DNA of 64,000 bases from Syngnathus acus (lineage: Eukaryota; Chordata; Actinopteri; Syngnathiformes; Syngnathidae): positions 16,485,464 through 16,549,463 of the forward strand of contig NC_051098.1 of assembly GCF_901709675.1 (NCBI RefSeq), given 5' to 3'. This document shows, one piece after another, positions 21,925-32,590 of the stretch. The translations under genes and the position numbers were made by a program. The stretch's first letter is position 1. Every line of letters begins with the position of its first letter. The notes below the pieces were generated by a model. It was not told where the DNA came from and did no database searches. It saw only the letters and a list, made by a program, of their open reading frames with translations.

Positions 21925-23020
21925 AAAGCGGAACAGTACAACAAAGATCAGACTGAAAGCAAAAGTTCACGCAATCTGTCATCACCCAAATTTGGTGCAT
22001 ACTTTTTCAAGGTCCTTCATTATAACAGTGATGATTATAATTACAATATAATAAAATAATCAACCTGCCAGTTTGTGTTTCCTGAGAAGTGTATTTTTTC
22101 CCCAACACGCACCTCAAAAACACACATTTTTATTTTTGATTGAGAGTTGGTTGGTTGCCTGGGATTAAATACAAGCAGAAAGATTACACATTGGATCCAA
22201 ATTATATATCAAATGTAATTTATGCTTACATATTCCCTGTACTTTTGTGTTTGTGTGTGTTTGGACCTTTCGTTAATTGACTGAATGAATGTATTACTGT
22301 AATTTAGGGTTAACCCTAATTAATTGCTTGAATTTCAAAATAAATTTGTTTTTGTATCAATTGATTAAATAGAAAACGAGATCATCATATGCAGCCCATC
22401 TTCACATGATCACAAATTAATTCACAAATTTCAATCAATACTCCTTTGAAAGGTGACATGGCCTTGTCAGATCAAATAAAATTAAAACAATTCAAACGCA
22501 TTTCCATTTAAAAAATAAAAGTGTAAAAGCAGAGCATGTGTATAAAATCAAATAAATTAGCTCCCCCCCGTCCTGCCTCCTTGTTGCTTAAAATCATATA
22601 AAACAAAAGTCATCAACAAAAAAACGATATTGTGCTGCTTTAATCGCAATAAATATTCTTCTAGTGTACGTATGTTCATCAAGCAAGTTTTGAAAAGCGC
22701 ATATTTGAAAACAGCTGCCTTGGGTGCCGCTGCCGCTGCGTCCTCGTCATGTTGTATTATACACAATAATATACATTTAGTTCGCTATATACACTAAGTA
22801 CATACAGCAAATTATTGTTTCACGCCAAGCAGTGAATAAAATGGACTGAAATTGATTTTAAAAAAAAAATAAAAAATTGACTAGTTGTTTTCTTTGCAGT
22901 GGTGTGGCCCAAATACTTGTCGGTATATAAATGACGTTACGGAGATGAAATCAAATTGCATGCATTGGGACAAAGTTAAGGCTCGTGTAATACTGGAATC
23001 GAATGGAGCTATCTTTGTAG

Positions 23021-23022
<2 letters not shown>

Positions 23023-23090
<68 letters not shown>
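23023..23090. repeat. CA microsatellite (over 30 units)
   Basis: Uninterrupted CA repeat just downstream of the trim3 stop, likely in or near its 3'UTR and a probable length polymorphism. Confidence 0.95.
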
Positions 23091-23091
<1 letters not shown>

Positions 23092-23235
23092 GTACACTCC
23101 GCGTGTTCCTTAAAAGAAGCTATGTCGTCAAATTTGGAAAATAAAAACATCCTAAAATTCTGAGCCCACGGCGCGAGCGTCATGGCTGATCCGTGAGACG
23201 AGAGCTTTTATTACACCCTGTGCCTTTGTGGCGTC

Positions 23236-24795
23236 TTACTGCAGGTAGCGGTAAACCTTGAAGCAGTGGTTGCCCGAGTCAGCCACCGCCACGTGGCCGT
23301 CCGAGGTGAGCGCCAAGCCTTGCGGGCCGTACAAGGGGTCTGCCGTCGTGTTGATGTAGGACAAGAAGGAGCCTGAGCTGTCAAAAACCTGGTTGGGAAG
23401 AGAAGACAAGACCTCGTGTCAGATTTCAAAAGACACAAGAGCAGTGTGCCACGAGGACTGCTCGTGGTACACGGGGCTCCCTCTAGTGGTCAAAACATTA
23501 TCCTGTACTGTTAGCACACTAAAGACGTTTTTTCCAACCTGGATGCGACTGTTGCCCCAGTCGGCCACGATGATGTTGCCATTGGCGTCGACGGCCACGC
23601 CCGTGGGAGCGTTGAACTGGCCGTTGCCTTCACCGTGCGAGCCAAACTTGAACAGGAACTCGCCGTCTGCGTTGTAGACCTGAAGAGAAAGAAAGAGTGT
23701 GACTAAAGACGAAGAGCAAAAAGTCAAAGACAACAGAAGTGTACCTTCACGGAATGGTTGTGAAAGTCCGTCACAACAATCTCATTCTTGTTATTGACTG
23801 CCACAAAATGAGGACCTACAGAAAACACAGGGGAAACAGATACTGCGTGAATTTTGGACTTGGGCTCGCTAGCAAAAGATAGAAAAGAAATCAATAAACG
23901 AGGTTGCAAAGTGAATTTACTTACTGAAGACGGGGCCTGATTTACTCAGCTTTTGTTCAAGTGTCACATTTGCTCCACTTTTTTCTGCAAGGAAAGAAAA
24001 CATGACTTCAAATTTTATATCTGGCTCACGAGCTAGCACGACGGTTAGCTATCTATCGCGAGCTCGCTAGCTAGAGAAACAGGCAACTTTTGATTTAAAA
24101 GAAAAATGGCTGTCATCTTGTCAACCCCCCACACACATCACACCACGTCCAAACTTTCTTCTTTTGTCTGAGTGACGTAATGATTGTAGGAATAATAAAT
24201 ACCAGCAAAGTGTCTGTCGGACGTTCCCTTGGCTCCAAATTTGGTGACCAGCTTTCCGTTGGCCTGGAAGATGAAGACGCAGCAGGCCTTGTTGTCCACA
24301 GTGATGATGTGTCCGTTCTTGTCCACGGCCACTCCTTTCGGACCCATCAGACGACCGGCACCGATTTTGTTCTGACGAGCGGCAGGCAACGTTTGGGTCA
24401 TCGAGTCACAATGAAATGTCGTTTTGTTACTCGGCGTGTTGGATTACTTTGAATTTTCCGTCGGAGGAGAAGATGCTAATCCATCTGTTGTCGTAGTCGG
24501 CCACGATGATGTCGCCGTTCATGTCCACCGTCACCCCCGTCGGGCGCTGCAGCTGCCCCGGGGAGCGACCTCTGACCCCGAATCGCATCTTGAACTGCCC
24601 GTCGTTGGAGAACACCTGAACATGAGGCCTCCGTGTCACAGCTTGCCCACGTATTGTCGTTTTGTTTTCAACTTGAGGCGACGTGCCAAACCTGTATGCA
24701 TTGGTTGTTGCTGTCGGCCACCACGATGCGACCGTTGCTGGAGGTGGAGATGCCTTGAAGGTTGGTGAATTCTCCTTTGTCACGTCCTCTTGTTC
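23236..24795 (-). other. NHL beta-propeller region of trim3
   Basis: Six exons encode repeated NHL blades, each with a G(R/K)(I/V)(I/V)VAD.N core: [82 protein letters not shown]. This fold mediates substrate or RNA binding in TRIM-NHL proteins. All six blades are intact. Confidence 0.92.
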
Positions 24796-27218
24796 CTGGC
24801 AAATAACATTACAATTGAACTCCACCGCCTGCCTCATCAAAGACAATTTGTCAAACGTCCAAAATTGGTTTTGACCATTTTGCCAATATGAGCCGTCCTC
24901 ACCGACTCTGTAGATGAGCTCGTCCTCAATGGGGTTCTCCTTCTTCTTGGTGGTGCTGTACATACTGGAGGGCCTTCTGACGGCCTTCTGGCGCACGTGA
25001 CCTCCTCCGCCGCTCGGCGACTTGACCCGCCGCTTGACGTCATCGGGCGACTGCAGCACGTCGGAGGGCTTGACGGCGCGCAGGCGGAAGGGGCTCCCCC
25101 GGACGGGCTGTTCGTAGAGCAGCAGCGAGAAGGCGAACTCGCCTTCGGCGCGGGCCGTGTAGCCCACCTCGTAGGTGCCGTTCTTGTTGTCCGTCACCTC
25201 GGCCTCGGCCGCCGCACCCTCGGCCGACACGATGCGGGCCCGCAGGGCGGCGTTGCCCGTCCTGACCAGCTCGCCGTCTTTGTCCTTGGTGGTGACGGTG
25301 ACGGTGGTGTGCTGGCCCACCAGCGCGTGGCGCAGGCCCTCGCCGGTGGCCACGCTGGTGTGGCCCACCGCCCCCGTGGTGATCAAGACTCCCAGGTTCT
25401 GGATGGAGCGCCGCAGGCCGTCCGTCTCCACTTGGCACTCCAGGTGGCCGTTTTCGTGCGGGTACTCGGGGAAGGTGTGGCGCGCCAGGGCGCTGACCCG
25501 CTCGCCCATCTGCTTCTGGACCAGGAGCACCTCGGTGGCGCTGCCGTGGCTCAGGGCCTGCTCGGTGAAGTCGCAGCTGCTCTGGATGTTCTCTTTGCCC
25601 TGCAGTAACGACGTCAGCTGGGCTTGGAGCACCTGGAAGGACCCGCACCAAAACAAATTCAAATTGATGGGGCGGCTATTATCTTCCCCTGATCGCAACC
25701 CAATTGAGAACCTTCGGAGTGAAATACTCTAAAAGCCATTTTAAGTTGAGATTTTTTGTTGGGAGGTGCAACCTTCTGCTTGGCGCTGCAGATGTTGTCC
25801 ACCTCGGCGACAAGGGCGCTCTTGCGCTGGTGCAAGGCTTTCTCCAGCTCGTCAAAAGTGTCGTTGATCTCCGTCACGGCGGCGTGCTTGCGCTCCGTCA
25901 GCTGCTTGGAGATCTCGTTTACTAGCTCGATGGCCACCGTCAGCTGAGGAAGTCTGTCGTGCAAACACCGACACGACGTTCCTCATTAATACGTGTAAAA
26001 GGTACAAATGAAGAAAGATAAATGATATGACGCTTGAAAAATAAAGGAATCAATCAAAGTTCCAAATATAATATTCATATTTTTTTTCACTTTGGTTTTC
26101 TAAACATTATTCGTCAGATTTGTTTGATAACTTTGTGATGATAGCTTCTAATATGTTATCATTATGTACTAATTTATTCGTATCGGCAGCCTCCACAATG
26201 ACTCGATACCTCAAACTCGGCAACCAATACCTGGTATTGGTACTCGGCCATCCCTAAATACTATTAAAAATGACATAAAACTCTCAAATCAAATCTATAT
26301 TCGCCCTCCCCCCCCAAAAAATCGAATGTCGATGAAAACTAATGTACATCTGAAGGCGGACGTGATGGCTGACCTGTTGCGTACGGTGTCCAGCTGGTTC
26401 TTGAGTGCCGACTTGTGTTGTTCGAGCACGTCCCTCAGAGGCACCGTCACATGCTCCCTGTGCTCGCCCTCCGTGCACTCCAGGCACATGGCCGTCTCAC
26501 ACGACTCGCAGTAGAACTCCATCACCTGCGGGTGGCACAGTGGAGCAGGAGCAAGTCTTTACCTCGTAAGGCGCCGGACGACCCACCGGGGCTCGAGCAT
26601 GCGCTCACCTTGCCCTCGTGGTTGGGGCAGGAGAGAGGCGGGCAGGTGGTGGCGGCGCCGGCCGAGTCCAGCACGTTGCACGCCTCGGGTCGGCTGCACT
26701 CAGGGTCCCGCTGCAGGACCTCCATCAGGTTGGTGATGAAAAAGTTGTTCTGGAGAGCGGCCACGCCCTTTTCGGGCAGGATGGACGTCTGCCGGCACAC
26801 CGGACACGACAGCGTCAGGGACTGCGGAGGGATGTAGTTCTGCAGGCATCTGCGGGGGAAACCGAAAACGAGTCACATTTATCGGTCAAACTGGAAAACA
26901 ACCGTTCTGACAACATGGCGAATAAAAACGCTTGAATCTTGAACCACCACTAGATGGCGGCGCTGCAGCCATTTTCAGTGCGTGCTCAGTCAAGTGAGAC
27001 TCCACCGGGGGAAACAGCTGGATGCTGCGTTAAAAGCAGGACGATTAGAATTTTTGAAAAAGAAAATTGCTTTGGTACCTCTCACAGAAAGTGTGCAGGC
27101 AGGGCAGCACTTTGGGGTTGTGGTAGCGGTCCAGGCAGATGCTGCACACCAGGAACTGCTTGTCGATCTGCCTCACCACCGGGCTGGCGGCGCCGCCGCC
27201 GCTCTCGCGCTTGGCCAT
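23236..27218 (-). CDS. trim3: TRIM3, RING-B-box-coiled-coil-filamin-NHL E3 ubiquitin ligase (complete)
   Basis: Eleven coding exons on the minus strand: 27218-27079, 26849-26609, 26525-26374, 25953-25773, 25632-24903, 24795-24692, 24615-24448, 24371-24203, 23815-23745, 23679-23539 and 23388-23236 (stop). They sum to 2250 bp, or 749 aa, against 744 in human TRIM3. The RING (CSIC...CLHTFC...CPVC) is near residues 22-65. The B-box ([21 protein letters not shown]) is near 115-155, followed by coiled coil, filamin domain and six NHL repeats ending VYRYLQ. MAKRE at the start and [15 protein letters not shown] favour TRIM3 over TRIM2. Another in-frame ATG lies 12 bases upstream (27230) in a weaker context. 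TRIM3 is a cytoplasmic and endosomal ubiquitin ligase, prominent in neurons. Which teleost duplicate (a or b) this is cannot be told here. Confidence 0.95.
23475..23491 (-). promoter_or_regulatory. CTCF-like core motif in a trim3 intron
   Basis: Read on the minus strand, GACCACTAGAGGGAGCC matches the CTCF core CCACTAGAGGGAG well. It lies in the short intron between the last two trim3 exons. Confidence 0.4.
24903..25632 (-). other. end of coiled coil, filamin domain and basic linker of trim3
   Basis: A single 730-bp exon covers the last coiled-coil part ([15 protein letters not shown]), the VATGEGLR motif, an Ig-like filamin repeat ([17 protein letters not shown] to [13 protein letters not shown]), and the basic linker KRRVKSP. 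Its high GC content makes the opposite strand falsely open for 203 codons. Confidence 0.9.
26947..26963 (+). promoter_or_regulatory. CTCF-like core motif in a trim3 intron
   Basis: CCACTAGATGGCGGCGC fits a CTCF-type core and lies between the first two trim3 coding exons. Confidence 0.35.
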
Positions 27219-27247
27219 GGACACAGACATTCAGGCCAATGGGGAAC
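27079..27247 (-). other. first coding exon of trim3 with short 5'UTR
   Basis: The acceptor CCGTCCGCACAG lies just beyond 27247. The exon then carries 29 bases of leader before ATG at 27218 and ends with the donor after FCER at 27079. This shows there is at least one upstream non-coding exon. Confidence 0.7.
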
Positions 27248-27826
27248 CTGTGCGGACGGCGTGGCGACAAGGTCAGCTAGGCCGCCGGGAGGAAACACGG
27301 CGGCGTTGAGAGGGCGTCGGCGACCGGCGCGCGCCTAGGAGGAAATGAGTCACCAAGCTGAAGACTCGCTCAAGTATCAGCTGGCTCGAGCAGGGCTGTT
27401 GAAGTCTTGGATTTCTTCCACAGACGGAATCACCCTGCTTTGCACCTAACATGCACCCTTGTGATTAAAGCCTACAGGCAGCTTGATGAATTTGGAAAGC
27501 CGGCTGCAGTATTGCCAATTGAAATCCTAAACCCCATCACGGGCATGAAACCCAAAGCCAGGCTTGAAATCCTTCCGCTTCTAACCTTCACTTGAACCCC
27601 AAACCGCAGTCAACACAAAATGAGTTGGGTTGCAAACGTTTTCTCAGTGACACTTAGCTCATGCACTTGGGAAATGCACTCATAAACCACAAACTATTCA
27701 AAAAATATGGACGTGCATGGGGACTGCTTGAAAAAAAGAAAAAAGCTGCCTCTCCAGATGCTACTGCAAAAAAAAAAAGCCAATGCGGGACCTCCTCCCC
27801 CTTGGTGCCCAGCTGCTTGAGTTGAA

Positions 27827-27843
27827 GACAGCGCCACCAGCTG
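27827..27843 (-). promoter_or_regulatory. CTCF-like core motif upstream of trim3 coding exons
   Basis: The minus strand reads CAGCTGGTGGCGCTGTC, a close match to the CTCF form CCAGCTGGTGGCGCTG. Confidence 0.35.
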
Positions 27844-28082
27844 ACCTGGCTGTCCATCTGTCACAGGACGTTTTGTGTGCGTTTGCTTGTCGGTCGGTCG
27901 GTCGGCGCAGTGAGCAAGCAAGCAGCTGTCCCCGAGAGCGAGCAGCAACATTCCAGCTTAGATCAACGCCTCCTCGCTTTCGTTTTGTTTTTCGTCTACT
28001 TTCGATGCACTCGTGGCATTGTGGGACCTCCTGCGCATTTTTTTCAGACTGTGTTGTTGGCCAAGACCCAAGTGCGTGCTGC

Positions 28083-28114
<32 letters not shown>
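28083..28114. repeat. C homopolymer of about 32 bases
   Basis: Nearly pure C tract, followed 50 bases later by a second C run (28167-28181). It can form G-quadruplex or i-motif structures and is a likely assembly-error site. Confidence 0.9.
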
Positions 28115-28148
28115 TACGCTCCTTTTACATGAACTCTGATTTAAAAAG

Positions 28149-28156
28149 TGACGTCA
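28149..28156. promoter_or_regulatory. CRE palindrome TGACGTCA
   Basis: A full cAMP-response element in a GC-rich block about 0.9 kb upstream of the trim3 start codon. CREB/ATF binding is inferred. Confidence 0.4.
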
Positions 28157-28509
28157 CGTAGCTCGCCCCCCCCCCCCCCCCATCCTTCCTCAATCCGAAC
28201 AGCCGGCGCGGCGCGTTTCAGTTCCTCCCACTCGAGCGAAGCTTTCTCGAACAACACTTTTTCATTCATGTGCGTTGACTATTGAAGGCGTTGTTCTGCA
28301 TGAGATGTGATGTGAGCGTTATAAAACAAAAACAAAAAAGCTAGGTCATGTGCGTTGAAATGTTAAAAATAGCACATGGAACGCAGTCAACCATTCTCAG
28401 CACGTATTCTTTGACAGCGGATAGCTACTGGACATTTCATTAGGTACCCCTGAACAACCTCATGCGTTTAGCAGTTTGACGTTTCAGCGTGGGGGACGGT
28501 TTTAATCAA

Positions 28510-28800
28510 GCGAGAAGGTTAGGGTCAAGTCTGAGTTGGGGGAAGCAAATTAGGGTTTGTTAGGGTTTCAAATTAGTGGGGAAAAACACATTCAGCTAAA
28601 TGTCAGTGTTTGAAGTCAATGATTGGGACATTGAGGATTTATTTCACTTTGGAATTTCAAGCCCACCAAAATCGGGTTTCAAGCAAGGCTTAGGCTTTCA
28701 CACAAGAGCAAGCATTTCAAAATAAAGTCTGGCGATAGGCTTGGGGTTCCAAACCTGGGCTCTAATTTGAAGTCAGGTTTCAAACAGTGGTGAGGGATTC
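28510..28800 (+). repeat. scattered telomere-like repeat (TTAGGGTTTCAAA variants)
   Basis: Repeated variants of GGTTAGGGT, TTAGGGTTTCAAATTAG, GGTTTCAAGC and GGCTTAGGCTTTCA form a decayed tandem stretch related to that at 14819-14884. Confidence 0.5.
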
Positions 28801-29559
28801 CAGTTTCAATTTGGAGCCAGCGTTAAGGTCACCGTCTGCCGTCCAGATCCGAGCGAGCGACCCGCCAGCCAATTACAAGAGACAGATGACCGCGGGAGTC
28901 CGCTCCCTTCTTCAATCCAGGACTGAAATTTTAAATTCGGGCTGTAAAAATATTTGCAACATGAGCAACAAGTCCGATCCAAACGACGTGGGCATCGGTA
29001 CTTGATGATCACTATCTGACAAACTGCTGTTTTGTTTGACACTTTTGAATTATATTGGCCAAGCAACCGATCGCATCTCATCAGTTGAGTCACTCAAAAT
29101 TGTTTGGTCAGTCCCAACGGCTCGGTTTATCGAGGTCCGATTTGATTTCATCAAAGTTTGGCGATCTGGATAAGGGACAGAGTACATCACATGACTCACA
29201 TCACAAAGTTGCTGAGCCAAAGCACCCCAGCGTCTCCTCATCTCACTTTGTTCACATTTGACTAACCCGACAAACACGCGACGAGTCAGCACTTTTGTCA
29301 ACCTCGCTGAGACAACAAAGAGAGGCGGCAGACAGCGGCAGATCATCCTGTGACCTCCTCTCACTCTCTCACACATCAGTTTAGAAATTAGGAAGTGGAC
29401 AAAAACGGCTAGGTGTGTTGTGGGGTGTCCGCTCCGTCCACTTTCCATTGCGCTTGTCCTGGAGAAGCCATTTCGAGCGACTATACTTGGGCTACAATAC
29501 AAGTCTAAAGTTCTAGCCGTCCGTTTCCCATGCCACGAGAGTGACGGCTTGACTGTGGA

Positions 29560-29745
29560 CGAGACCCGGGGTACACCCTGGACTGGTCGCCAACTAATTA
29601 CAGAGCACCAGTCACGCACTTACATTCACACAAATGGTCAGATTTGCTTCTTACTGACCCTACTGTTCAAAATAGGGCCAAGATTCCAACCCAGAACCAA
29701 ATCACTGCGGGGCAGACGAGCAAACCACTAAGGACCACCGTGCTC
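29560..29745 (+). mobile_element. decayed copy of a dispersed fish repeat (retroelement tail-like)
   Basis: The phrases GGTACACCCTGGACTGGTCGCC, TTACATTCACACAAATGG, CCAACCCAGAACC and AAACCACTAAGGACCACCGTGC occur in the order typical of a very common teleost interspersed repeat, usually found as a 3' retroelement tail. It is diverged and non-coding. A shorter related piece is at 57190-57230. Confidence 0.5.
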
Positions 29746-30332
29746 CCTGATGACGTGTTGTTTTATTTAGCGATAGAGATGCGGCTGCCGCATCTAAGCC
29801 TCCTGACAGCCCATCCGAGTGCAGAAGCACGTTGGCCTCTGCGGCCTCCACCAGCACCCAATGATGGACTCAGACAGCTATGCTTATCACGCCGATGACG
29901 ACGTTCTCCCTTCGGGGGTCTACAAGCAACCTCGCTGTGACCGCAAACGACACCAGAGGGCTTATTCTACTCAAAGACCCGCTAATCGATGAGAAATCAT
30001 CCGGTTCGGCAACATTAGCGAACGCTGCTGCAGTGCAAGACCAAACGCACCGACAGACACGGACGGCAGTGACATAAGCAAACAAGCTGACTCACATGTA
30101 GCCCACATACTGGACAGACTGCAGCAAAGGGGCACACCTGCGACAAGAGGCCTGTCACCATGTTGACAACCCCGAAAATCGGAGGCTTTGGGCATTTTGG
30201 GTACGAAACGAAGAGCATCAAGCTTCCTCGCTGTCACACTTCATAAAACATCAATTATTCATCCGCATGGACGGAGCGGGGGCAAGCAAACAACAAAAGG
30301 AGGTATGGTGCATGAATTGGGGGAGTACTCAC

Positions 30333-30450
30333 ATGAAATCCCAGCGGCAGGAGCAGCAGGAAGGGGCGAGTGAGGCTCAGGCGTCAGCATCGCAGGCTCG
30401 CTAGGAGAAAGCCGGCCATTGTGCGACTCCACGCTCCGCTCGGAGACTCC
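30333..30450 (-). promoter_or_regulatory. probable non-coding first exon and promoter area of trim3
   Basis: On the minus strand a strong donor (TTTCAT|GTGAGTACT) ends at 30333, and the preceding sequence is GC-rich. Human TRIM3 also begins with a non-coding exon. The right boundary is a guess; the transcription start could extend to about 30650. A transcript is needed to link it to trim3. Confidence 0.4.
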
Positions 30451-30477
30451 CAAACGCGTACAGAGGCGCTAAAGACC

Positions 30478-30516
30478 GCAAAGGAAAGGAAAGGCAAGGC
30501 AAGGCAAGGCAGGGAA
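30478..30516. repeat. AAAGG/CAAGG pentanucleotide repeat
   Basis: About eight copies of AAAGG passing into CAAGG, next to the probable trim3 promoter. Confidence 0.7.
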
Positions 30517-31074
30517 AGGGCTGGGTTTGTCTGGGAGGAGGAAGAGGAGGAGGAGGAGGGAAGGACATGGGGGTCGAGGAAGAGGAAGGAAAGGAGGGAG
30601 AGGTGATGGGAGTGGCGACTATGAGGCATTGGTCAGGCATCTTGTGGGCGGAGCTAAGTCAGCCAATGGCATGTGTGGTGGTGCATGGGGATGTGCGGGG
30701 GAGTCCAATCTCAGTAACAGACGGCGAGAGTGCATGTGATGCAAAAAAAAAAAAAAGGAAAGGGGGGGCAGGCTGGCTTAAGATTCCACCCAGCTTGTCC
30801 ACCTTAAAAGGACAAAGGATGGCGTTTAATACATTTTAGGCCGACGATTATCAGGAAAGACGTCCCGCATAAATAAAACACATTTCAAGGTGGCACAGAG
30901 CTCACGATAAAAACAGGCTGAAAATGGAATGTGGTCAGGTCAGTTCAGTTATGTAATACATTTTTAAAGCAACAAAATAAGTACACTGATGAGACGTCGT
31001 GTGATGCTGCGCAATAAAAGCAGCGGGTCGTTTGTTGGGGGTGGGGCGGGCGTTCAGTCATCTCGCAACGCCTC

Positions 31075-31088
31075 GTTGCCATGGCGAC
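31075..31088. promoter_or_regulatory. RFX X-box-like palindrome
   Basis: GTTGCCATGGCGAC differs from the ideal GTTGCCATGGCAAC by one base. It lies between trim3 and the formin gene. Confidence 0.4.
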
Positions 31089-32059
31089 TGCCTCCACACG
31101 GCACGGAGCGCTGACAACATGGCCGCCGCAATCTGCCACATCTTAGAGCCCGTACACAGAAAGTGACGATGACATTGAGCAACCTTACGGCATATGCACT
31201 TTTGTATTAGTTACACCGAGAGCTAAGCAACTGGAAATATTTAATATGCATATACGTGTGTGTTTGTGTTGGGTAAATGACATCTTTCCAAAATCAGAGG
31301 TAATAGTGCCACAATGTTTATTATGGTAGTATAAATAAATGACATTTAAATACAGTAACATTGTAATGCTATTGCAGTACAGTATTGTGTTACAATGTGA
31401 GCACCATTCCCAAGCAGTGACCTCTCCAATATTGTTATCATGTATCCCATTAAGCTTATTCACTTTCTAATTTTCTTTTGGCTGTGCAGCTTTCAGTGCG
31501 TGTATGTGATGAAGTTGTATTTATTTCGATGCCTTGTGTGGAATCTGACTTGCTTGACTGTAATGGCTCGAAAGAAGAAATCTGCCCCGGAGATTGTTGG
31601 ACACCAGAGATTGGCTGGCAGGAGTAGCGGGCGCAAGTTAAAAGCTGACATGTTCCCTGAGCGTCAGGTGTTTGTTTATTTGGTGGGCTGACTAAACTGC
31701 GGCGCTCGTAACACGCCTCATCTGACAGGCAGCCTTTGTACCACTGACCCATTTAATTAAGCCCCCCCCCCCCCCACACACACACACACAAAACAAAGGC
31801 TGAATTGTGCAGAAGCAAAAGCTCATCTGATGACATCACTGGGGGACAATATAGAAGTGAAAAAAACTGTTGAATTACATTTTTAAATGAACATTTCGAG
31901 AATATAAAAAAAACATAACATGGGCTATTTCCCAACGTCCAATATGCATTCCAATTACGACTGACCAATAGCTTGGTCTTTCCATAGGACTGTAACATGC
32001 TGCCATCTAGCGGTAGCGCCCAGTCCTGCAACAGAGTTCATTTTCATCGTACTCAAGGT

Positions 32060-32310
32060 TGGCTTGCGCCAAAAGACAACACACTCCACTCCCGGACAAC
32101 TTTGCCCAGCTTCTTCAGCGGGAGTCCTCTGACCCGAGTTATGAGTGTCCACTGCACGTCATCCTTTTCCTCTTGAACAGCAACAACCCTCAAGTCTTCC
32201 TTCGCTACATCCCCAACCTTCTTCCTCACTTGCATCCTCACCATCCTTTCCAACATACTCTTTCTTTCTTCTGAACGGGTCATGTCGCCAAAACACCAAA
32301 GCTCGGCTGT
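32060..32310 (-). mobile_element. decayed fragment of a non-LTR retrotransposon ORF
   Basis: The minus-strand frame encodes LWCFGDMTRSEERKSML and KEDLRVVAVQEEKDDVQW. These resemble the C-terminal tail of fish LINE reverse transcriptases (RLRWFGHV.R.EE followed by an R/KEDL...V.W block). The fragment is isolated and clearly non-functional. Confidence 0.45.
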
Positions 32311-32590
32311 CCCTCTCATCTGACCTCATCAACAACTTCTTTCTTCTACCACACGACACTTTCCCTAAAACGGCTCTCTTCTCTATGTAGTCTCAACTCC
32401 CCCCCTCCCCACATTCATGCACATCCATACATTGGTCCCTAATCTTCATCCTCTCCACCATGACGTCAAGCTGGCAATGAGCCAAAAAATGGATTGTGTG
32501 GCTTGAACTCGTCAATTTCAGACATCCCATGAAGGAAAGCTATGGCAGCATTTTAGAGACGAGCTCATCATTTCAGATTCATTTGCGTCC

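Larger units (their letters stand above)
21221..23235. other. spacer between convergent frem and trim3 genes
   Basis: AT-rich sequence that should include the trim3 3'UTR at its right side (trim3 runs leftward). Candidate minus-strand AATAAA signals occur near 23206 and 22131, but I cannot choose between them. Apart from the tRNA-like fragment and the CA microsatellite I see no gene. Confidence 0.5.
27248..30332 (-). other. 5' intron and upstream region of trim3; no coding exon seen
   Basis: The stretch contains a C homopolymer, a CRE-type palindrome, telomere-like repeats and a fragment of a dispersed fish repeat. A GC-rich block around 27780-28280 could be an internal promoter. I see no exon of another gene. 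Confidence 0.5.
30651..32590 (-). other. spacer plus 3'UTR of the formin gene; no coding exon seen
   Basis: The right-hand part should be the 3'UTR of the formin. It contains an RFX X-box (31075-31088), a CA run (31776-31790), a CTCF-like site at 31999-32016 and a decayed LINE fragment. I found no convincing polyadenylation signal close to the stop. Confidence 0.45.

Noticed and set aside
24997-25608. 203-codon plus-strand open frame
   Set aside because: It is the antisense shadow of the GC-rich trim3 coiled-coil/filamin exon.
23236-27218. Assignment of the TRIM-NHL gene to trim2
   Set aside because: The MAKRE start, [15 protein letters not shown] and [15 protein letters not shown] wording and the arfip2 and dchs1 neighbours fit TRIM3 better than TRIM2.
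27783-28161. Proline-rich frames ending in a poly-proline tract
   Set aside because: The tract is the C homopolymer at 28083-28114. There is no other coding evidence.
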